Below, piece by piece: positions 58,547 through 64,000 of a stretch of 64,000 nucleotides of DNA; within the stretch, counting starts at the first letter, position 1, and each line of letters opens with the position of its first letter. The translations under genes were made by a program, and so were the position numbers. The notes under the pieces were generated by a model that was not told the DNA's origin, ran no database searches, and was given only the letters and a program-made list of their open reading frames with translations. This stretch comes from Dimorphilus gyrociliatus (lineage: Eukaryota; Annelida; Polychaeta; Dinophilidae), in assembly GCA_904063045.1 (NCBI GenBank), contig CAJFCJ010000020.1, positions 1,356,916 to 1,420,915 of the forward strand. The letters are read 5' to 3'.

Positions 58547-59595
58547 TGAACGTTGTTGAATCTTATGTGTTAATAACCCTTAACCTTTTGAAAATTAGCT
58601 AAAACTACACGATCTTCCTCCATTGTAAGAGTGTTCCGTCTTTTGCTTTTTCTATTTTTGCATATTTGAAGAATATATAATAAAAGAAAAGAAAAAGGAA
58701 AAAAGTGACTTTGTGCGGAGGGAAATTACTATAGAAATTCGATTTATTGCGCAATAGTTCACATTTGACAAAAAGAAATTCCCTATAGAATTTGTATTTT
58801 CTTGAGAAAAACATTCTATATATATCTCGTTCCTTAATAGCCAAAAGGCATAAGGAACGTTTACGAATAGGAAAAGCGTGTTTGAAATTGGCATTCTAAT
58901 AATAATCTCCAATCATTTCCATTCATAGAAAAACGAGAATATAAAAGTATAGAGACGGACTAAAATATTTCCAAATGGTACGGAACCGATCAATTAGTCG
59001 TTCAAACTTATTAATGCTCTTTTTTTATATGAATAATTTAGGCTTATAAAAAATGTTAGATATATCTCCAGGTAAGAATTATGCGCTATTCAATTTCATT
59101 TTCTAATAATTATTCATATTTTCAATTCGAAAATATTATATAAGATAATAATAAAAAAAAGTCTATTTTTAGACTTTTATATGCATTTACATGCAGGTTC
59201 TATATACTTATCTACAGGTATATATATTTATATTGTGTGTGGTGTATGTGTGTATGTATGTATGTATGTGTGTGTGTGTGTGTTTCTATAAAATATTAAG
59301 TATATATCCATATATTTTAATGCTAATAGAGATCTCGGGACAACTAGCTTAGTCATTTCATTGTTATTATCCAAATCTATAGTTTATGTAGATTATATAA
59401 TCCTTCAAAAAAGGAAAACAAATAAACCTTTCTCCTCCCCCCCTCATCTAATTATAATTCCAACACAATTGACTACTCTCTATTCTAACGCCTCCTAGTA
59501 GTCTATTGTTATATAATTTGCAGAAGTTTTCGTGCTGCCAGTGAACGCTTCCTTGTTCATTTCTGTTTAAACTTTTTCTTCGATTTTTTAACAAG
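58547..59595. other. Intergenic, about 1 kb
   Basis: No supported gene. Contains a TG/TATG microsatellite at 59234-59284. Minus-strand ORFs at 58605-58912 are AT-driven. Confidence 0.5.
59234..59284. repeat. TG/TATG microsatellite
   Basis: Alternating TG and TATG units ending in an uninterrupted (TG)n run. Confidence 0.9.
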
Positions 59596-60339
59596 ATGGT
59601 TCGAAGAGAACCTGAATTTAGAAAACTGCTTTTTCAGGTAAGTCTCTTATTCTTTGATAAAATACAAAAAAAAGTAATTTGAAAAAAAAAGACTGGATTA
59701 GGAGGAATAAGGAGCGATAAAAGTTTGGAATTAAGAATACAAGAGATTGGTAATAAAACTTATCTTGCTTCTTTCCAAACTGGTTCGAATTTAACTAATG
59801 ATGTATATCGGAAGAACGAAGATGCTGTTGGAGCTTTATATTATGTTTGTGTGGTCGTTGTCATTTACGGATTTGGTATTATAATGATGATTGGATCAGT
59901 TATTAATAAAGGCAAACATGATAAATCTATATACAAATATATTGCTGATCTGGATAATTTGAAAAGGCTGGAAAAGAGGGAAGAGAAGTTTAAAACTCGC
60001 CTTCTCATGCAAAAGAGAAGAATCCCGTTTAGGCCTACGTCATCAACATCCCAAGCGATATTACCGATTAAGAAAGAAGGCGGGAAGAAAAACCCTTGGG
60101 AGGATATCGCTTCTGGCTCACCATCGAAAAAAAAGGAAAATAGTGAGCGTCAATGTACACCCGTCACTTGTTCGACGAGCGCTGAGGAGAAAATTGGCCA
60201 ACTGGACAAGAAAAGAGATGACCCTTTTACCATACAAATAGAAGATGATGCGGAAACCGAGGAGAATAGTTATGGAGCAAACTTCTCAGGACTAGTAGCC
60301 GTTAAAGAAGAGGACGATGATGAGTACGACTATGTTTAA
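59596..60339 (+). CDS. KCNE-like single-pass membrane protein A
   Basis: Predicted small type I-like membrane protein. Exons 59596-59637 and 59692-60339, 229 aa. The short extracellular part has possible N-glycosylation sites (NKT near residue 35, NLT near 47). One transmembrane helix follows (about residues 62-83, core ALYYVCVVVVIYGFGIIMMI) and a juxtamembrane stretch INKGKHDKSIYKYIADLD. The arrangement LYY, helix, basic residues, then Y/IY resembles KCNE potassium-channel beta subunits. The tail is long, basic then acidic, ending DDDEYDYV, a possible PDZ ligand (YV). A paralogue lies convergently at 60603-61211. The KCNE link is by eye and not certain. The exon 2 acceptor after an A-rich tract is weak. 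Confidence 0.55.
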
Positions 60340-60602
60340 ACTATTTAAGAAAAGGGAATAATTTATTTCAGGTCAAAGCATTATTAGTTGAATGAATTTG
60401 TTTTTTAATTAAATTAGGTAACAAATTAACTTAATTTAATACTCATAAAGTGATAGGAGAGATTTTTTCTAACTAATTGTGTTCTTATTAAAGTCTCAAA
60501 ACATCAATATTCATGATTTATTGTCTAAAATAGAAAAGAAAAAAAATTATAGCTCATCCCGAACGCCATCTAGTATCCAAACATTTGTAAAATATCTAAA
60601 GT

Positions 60603-61211
60603 TTATGGTGTTTCCCCATAAACGTCTATTTCAGTATCGGAAGCTGCATCATTTAACTCTAAAACTACAGTTGACGAAGGACATTCATCAATTGATGTTG
60701 TTCGAATTTCTATATTTTCACGTTGGCGAGGCGATATAAAGCATGTTTCTTCCGTTTGTTCATCTAAATCTTCAAAACTTGAAAGCTGGTTTGGTTCTGA
60801 TAAAGCTACTCTTGCATTTTTAACAACTCTTCCATCAGTCCCTCGAAATTCAGCTAATTTATTCGTCGTATTCAACTGAAAAGCAACAAAAAAAACAAAA
60901 TTTAATGAATATTCCCGAATAGAGAGATTTGTTTCAATTGATGAAAATAAAGATAATCTTACAAGTTGTAATTGCCTCTCTCTCTTTCTAACGAATGCCA
61001 TCTCCTTTAGATAAACATTTAGCTTTCTATCAATCTTATTTTTACGAATGTGGGATGCAATCATCATAATCATTGAACAGGCGTATAGCAAAATAACAAC
61101 AACAACGTAGTAGAGAGCTCCGACGTCGTCATGTTCCTCATTCTTTTTTTTGTTGATGAATTTAGCGACGAAGGTAGAATTCCCTCTTGGTTCTATTTCG
61201 AATTCTATCAT
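60603..61211 (-). CDS. KCNE-like single-pass membrane protein B
   Basis: Paralogue of the gene at 59596. Coding exons 60963-61211 and 60603-60875, 173 aa. It shares a short N-terminal segment (IEPRGNSTFVAKF, with an N-glycosylation site at N11), the sequence VGALYY entering the helix (residues 32-53, VVVVILLYACSMIMMIASHI), and KIDRKLNVYLKEM just inside the membrane. The tail is different (ends DVYGETP). A well-formed acceptor at 61241-61243 just upstream of the ATG suggests a 5' UTR intron whose donor may be at 61836. Identity as a channel subunit is inference. Confidence 0.58.
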   Translation of the reverse strand: MIEFEIEPRGNSTFVAKFINKKKNEEHDDVGALYYVVVVILLYACSMIMMIASHIRKNKIDRKLNVYLKEMAFVRKRERQLQLVRLSLFSSIETNLSIREYSLNFVFFVAFQLNTTNKLAEFRGTDGRVVKNARVALSEPNQLSSFEDLDEQTEETCFISPRQRENIEIRTTSIDECPSSTVVLELNDAASDTEIDVYGETP

Positions 61212-61836
61212 AGAAAAGGCCTTATGCGGCGATATCGGGACTGAAAAAAGTGATGCAGAAAAAAGGGCTCATAAAAGGGTGTAATTTCATTACTTTACAC
61301 AGCTTATTAACATCCTTTAGCTAAATAAATTTAATCAGCCTATCTTTTTACAACCAAACAGAAAGTTCTATTTGCAAATTTTTAACTTAGGTCTTAAAAA
61401 AAACAACTAATTTAAACCTGAAAACGCTCCCGCCGTTCTCTTCCAGAATCTAATATAAAACTAAACATAAGATAACTTTATATAGCTGTAGAAAACACGT
61501 AAACTATGCCAATAGGAATACATTTCTGTTTTCACGTTCAGATTGTTTCTTACAGTTTTTGTAATTTACTTAAAATCTATTCACATTTTCCTCAAATCAT
61601 ATTAGAGAGTCTTTTAAGATACTTTTACCAGAGAGATGCTTATTTATTAGCCTTAGTTAAACTCACTTTTCCCTACTATGTTATACGTTTTAGTATACTT
61701 GTTATTTGTGTCGTCGAGATAGATTTTCTATCCTCTTATAGAAGAGAAACTTGGTCAATTTGTCCCAAAGTTTATAATGTATTGTATTTTACTATTTGAA
61801 GGGCAAACTATGAAAATACATTAAATTGCACCTTAC

Positions 61837-61880
61837 CTGGAAAGTTGTTTGATATTTAAAATAGACTTTATTGCTATCGA
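61837..61880 (-). other. Possible 5' UTR exon of KCNE-like gene B
   Basis: On the minus strand CTTTCCAG|GTAAGG (exon ends at 61837) is a near-consensus donor. It could pair with the CTTTTTTCAG acceptor ending at 61241, about 30 bases upstream of the gene B ATG. The 5' limit of the exon is not defined. Confidence 0.3.
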
Positions 61881-62940
61881 CTATATAGATTTGCAAGAAG
61901 AGTAAATTGAGAGAGGAAAGCAGATTGTCTTTCCTGGATATGAAAGCCAGATGACGTAACCTTACAAGGCTATTTATAGAGGTTATCCACCTAATACAGC
62001 GTCTATATAGTCTACTCTAAAGGCGTTCTCTAGATACAAACTATTTTGTATTCCCTTCAACAAAAACATTTTTCTAATTTAATTTTTCTTTTATCGATAA
62101 ATAAATGAAATAAAATATAAGATAAAAAATAACACTATGACAAACTAACCTGTAAACAAATCTACTAAGATGAGTACTGTTGGAAAACATTTAATTCATA
62201 TAATATGAATTAAACGAATTCGTTTCATATTCAACTTTTAAGTATAATTGATTTCGTTTTTCTTTCTTACTTTTCAAAGAAAGAAATAATTGAAATAAAG
62301 TTTTTCTTCTTATTAAATCTTAGTAACGACCTCGTGCAGATTATTTTCAATTTCATTATACAACATCGATTAATCGCTATCTTAGTTGATTATTTAAGCT
62401 TCTCTCAAAGGACTCGCAAACGCTTTTTTCTTGAAAATTTTACCTCAGAACTTCGTTTTTCGAAACACATATCACAATTAACATTTATCAATCGTGATAA
62501 GTATTAATAGCTGACATTTCTTAACCTCATATCTCTCTTGTCGCAATCGTTTTAATATACTTCTTATGATTAATTGATATAAATTTACTTTCTATATCTT
62601 GCATTACTTGGAAAGATTTTCTATGCGATTAACAAGCTAATGACAATCTATTAAATCTGTTCAATCTATTTTACACCTTTGTCAATCTATTAGATCATTT
62701 CTTTCGTATATTTAACGAAGAGCAAGAGAACTTACCGAAACAAACTTATTCGGTGAAGCAGGCCATAATAAACTATATCTATATCTGTAATTAAATAAAT
62801 AGTAATTAATTGAGATAATACATAATGATGTTTCACTCTTACCATCATTTTAAACTGATAATGAACACGGATTACTTGTAATACTAGATGATAGAGATAG
62901 AACAATGAAGGGAGATCAAGATAGATGAGTAAGTAGAGGC

Positions 62941-62972
62941 AGAGAGAGAGCGAGAGAGAGAGAGAGAGAGAC
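62941..62972. repeat. GA/AG microsatellite
   Basis: Nearly perfect AG dinucleotide run with one interruption, followed by an A/G-rich stretch to about 63030. Confidence 0.9.
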
Positions 62973-64000
62973 AGAAAGAAATAGACAGATTGAAGGACAG
63001 ATAGGCAGATAGAGGGAGGAACGGAGAAAAGAAAGAAGGCAAACTACAAGACACAAAGGAGAATGCTTATTTGTTGTCGAAACGGAAACACGTTTATAAA
63101 ACACCGTTAAAAGAATGAAATATTCTAACAAAATATCCAATAAATACGACAGTCATGAAAATTCTTCATATAGCAGAAGCTTTATAGGAAATGAATGGCA
63201 ATCAACAGAGAGCTGTCATGTTTTACTCGCATAGATAATTCCAAGAAAGATACGAATACTAAATTTGCATCATTCTTTTAAACAAGAAGACACTACAGCT
63301 GATACTTATATTCACAAATTTGATAGTTTCTCTTATGAAGAGTTTAAATTTCGCAAAAATAATTACTTCTTAAGTTAAACTTGAAGTAGAGAAACGAGAA
63401 AACAAAGATTTTGCATTTTCTTCTCTAAGGCGTGGTACGAAATTATTGTTTGAACATGAAGCTAGTTATATATACTGTATATACAGTATATTAATTTATA
63501 TGCATGCATATAGCCTATATAGTCTTTTGTTTTCGTGATATCTTACAGAAAATTAGCTTCCTTTCACTCCTTGTAGGGTTTCTTAGTTACTCACTTTACT
63601 TTAATACATAATACGAAAGCTTAATTAAAGTACAAAGTGAGAGAGAAAGAGAGTAAAATTTATCATTGAGGATATTTTCATATTGTAAAAGACTACGGGA
63701 GTGAATGATTTTATTATAAGATTTCTTATATCTGCTAAAATTGACCATGAAAACTTTCATGAGCGATATTAGCACTCCCGCCTATTAATAGTATGTTGGC
63801 AAGATTAGACTGTAAAAGGAAGGATATGGGTACTGGATTGGCAGTTAATTGTGGTACATGAATACGTGTGAACGGATGAAGATAGGAACTTTTAGCATTC
63901 AGTAAATAACAATAAATATCATAGAAAACAAGTAAACTAACTAGTCAATAAAACTAATAAACACTTAAGATTAATTTATATACTTCACTTTACCTTGCCT

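Larger units (their letters stand above)
61212..64000. other. Terminal region without supported coding gene
   Basis: About 2.8 kb of AT-rich DNA. I see several good minus-strand splice signals (see findings) but no recognisable protein, plus a GA microsatellite, a palindrome at 62190-62214 and a TATACTGTATA palindrome at 63471-63490. It may be the 5' region of KCNE-like gene B or of a gene beyond the window. Confidence 0.45.

Noticed and set aside
61506-61799. Plus-strand open frame of 97 codons
   Set aside because: AT-rich hydrophobic translation with no recognisable motif, and the better splice signals there are on the other strand.
62916-63140. Minus-strand Ser/Leu-rich frame
   Set aside because: It is a translation of the GA microsatellite.
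1-64000. tRNA, rRNA, CRISPR or transposon features
   Set aside because: I found no cloverleaf-like segment with matching A and B boxes, no rRNA sequence, no regularly spaced repeats and no transposase or reverse-transcriptase similarity. This was a visual scan and could miss short elements.

Overview
The window is nuclear DNA from a small-genome animal. It is AT-rich and densely packed with intron-bearing genes whose products match conserved bilaterian families. Most introns are only about 50-75 bases. Intergenic gaps are often 40-500 bases. Ciliary genes (DRC4/GAS8, calaxin-like, WDR90/POC16, KIF28/KLP6) sit beside ordinary housekeeping genes. A compact spiralian such as a miniature annelid (Dimorphilus-like) would fit, but that is an inference from style, not a demonstrated identity.

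I rebuilt 29 gene models by hand. Exons were joined at splice sites that keep the reading frame, and the exon lengths were checked to sum to a multiple of three. Several genes have exons too short to stand out as long ORFs: PTPA, RBM8A, DECR2, an RNF212-like gene and a tiny Unc4-like homeobox gene.

Layout. 0.5-6.4 kb: SLC5 transporter, then an ADAM10/Kuzbanian-like protease (both +). 7.0-9.7 kb: METTL24-like methyltransferase (+), 5' end uncertain. 9.7-24.3 kb: PREB/SEC12 (-), PRMT7 (+), TRAP-gamma SSR3 (-), GAS8/DRC4 (+), PTPA (-), AHSA1 (+), SLC22 transporter (-), UBL7 (-). 24.6-32.7 kb: calaxin-like EF-hand protein, KIF28/KLP6 kinesin, COMMD10 (all +). 32.8-46.6 kb: IQGAP (-), RPL39 (+), NSMCE3/MAGE (-), FAM81A-like (+), DECR2 (-), mini homeobox gene (+), IDH3A (-), RBM8A/Y14 (+). 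47-58.5 kb: RNF212-like RING protein (+), WDR90 (-), ZIP8/14-like zinc/iron transporter (-), B-box/NHL-like protein (+). 59.6-61.2 kb: two related KCNE-like single-pass membrane proteins, tail to tail. 61.2-64 kb: no supported coding gene, simple repeats, a few well-formed minus-strand splice signals.

There is no operon-like functional grouping. The strongest organisational feature is strand alternation: most neighbours form head-to-head pairs 120-480 bases apart, probably sharing promoters, or tail-to-tail pairs. Most striking observations: a textbook U12-type AT-AC intron in the KIF28-like gene; a 78-residue protein that is almost only a homeodomain plus an eh1 repressor motif; a 13-exon RNF212/Zip3-like candidate meiotic gene; the KCNE-like pair; GC-AG introns; and 3'-biased intron loss. 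All models are predictions from sequence alone.
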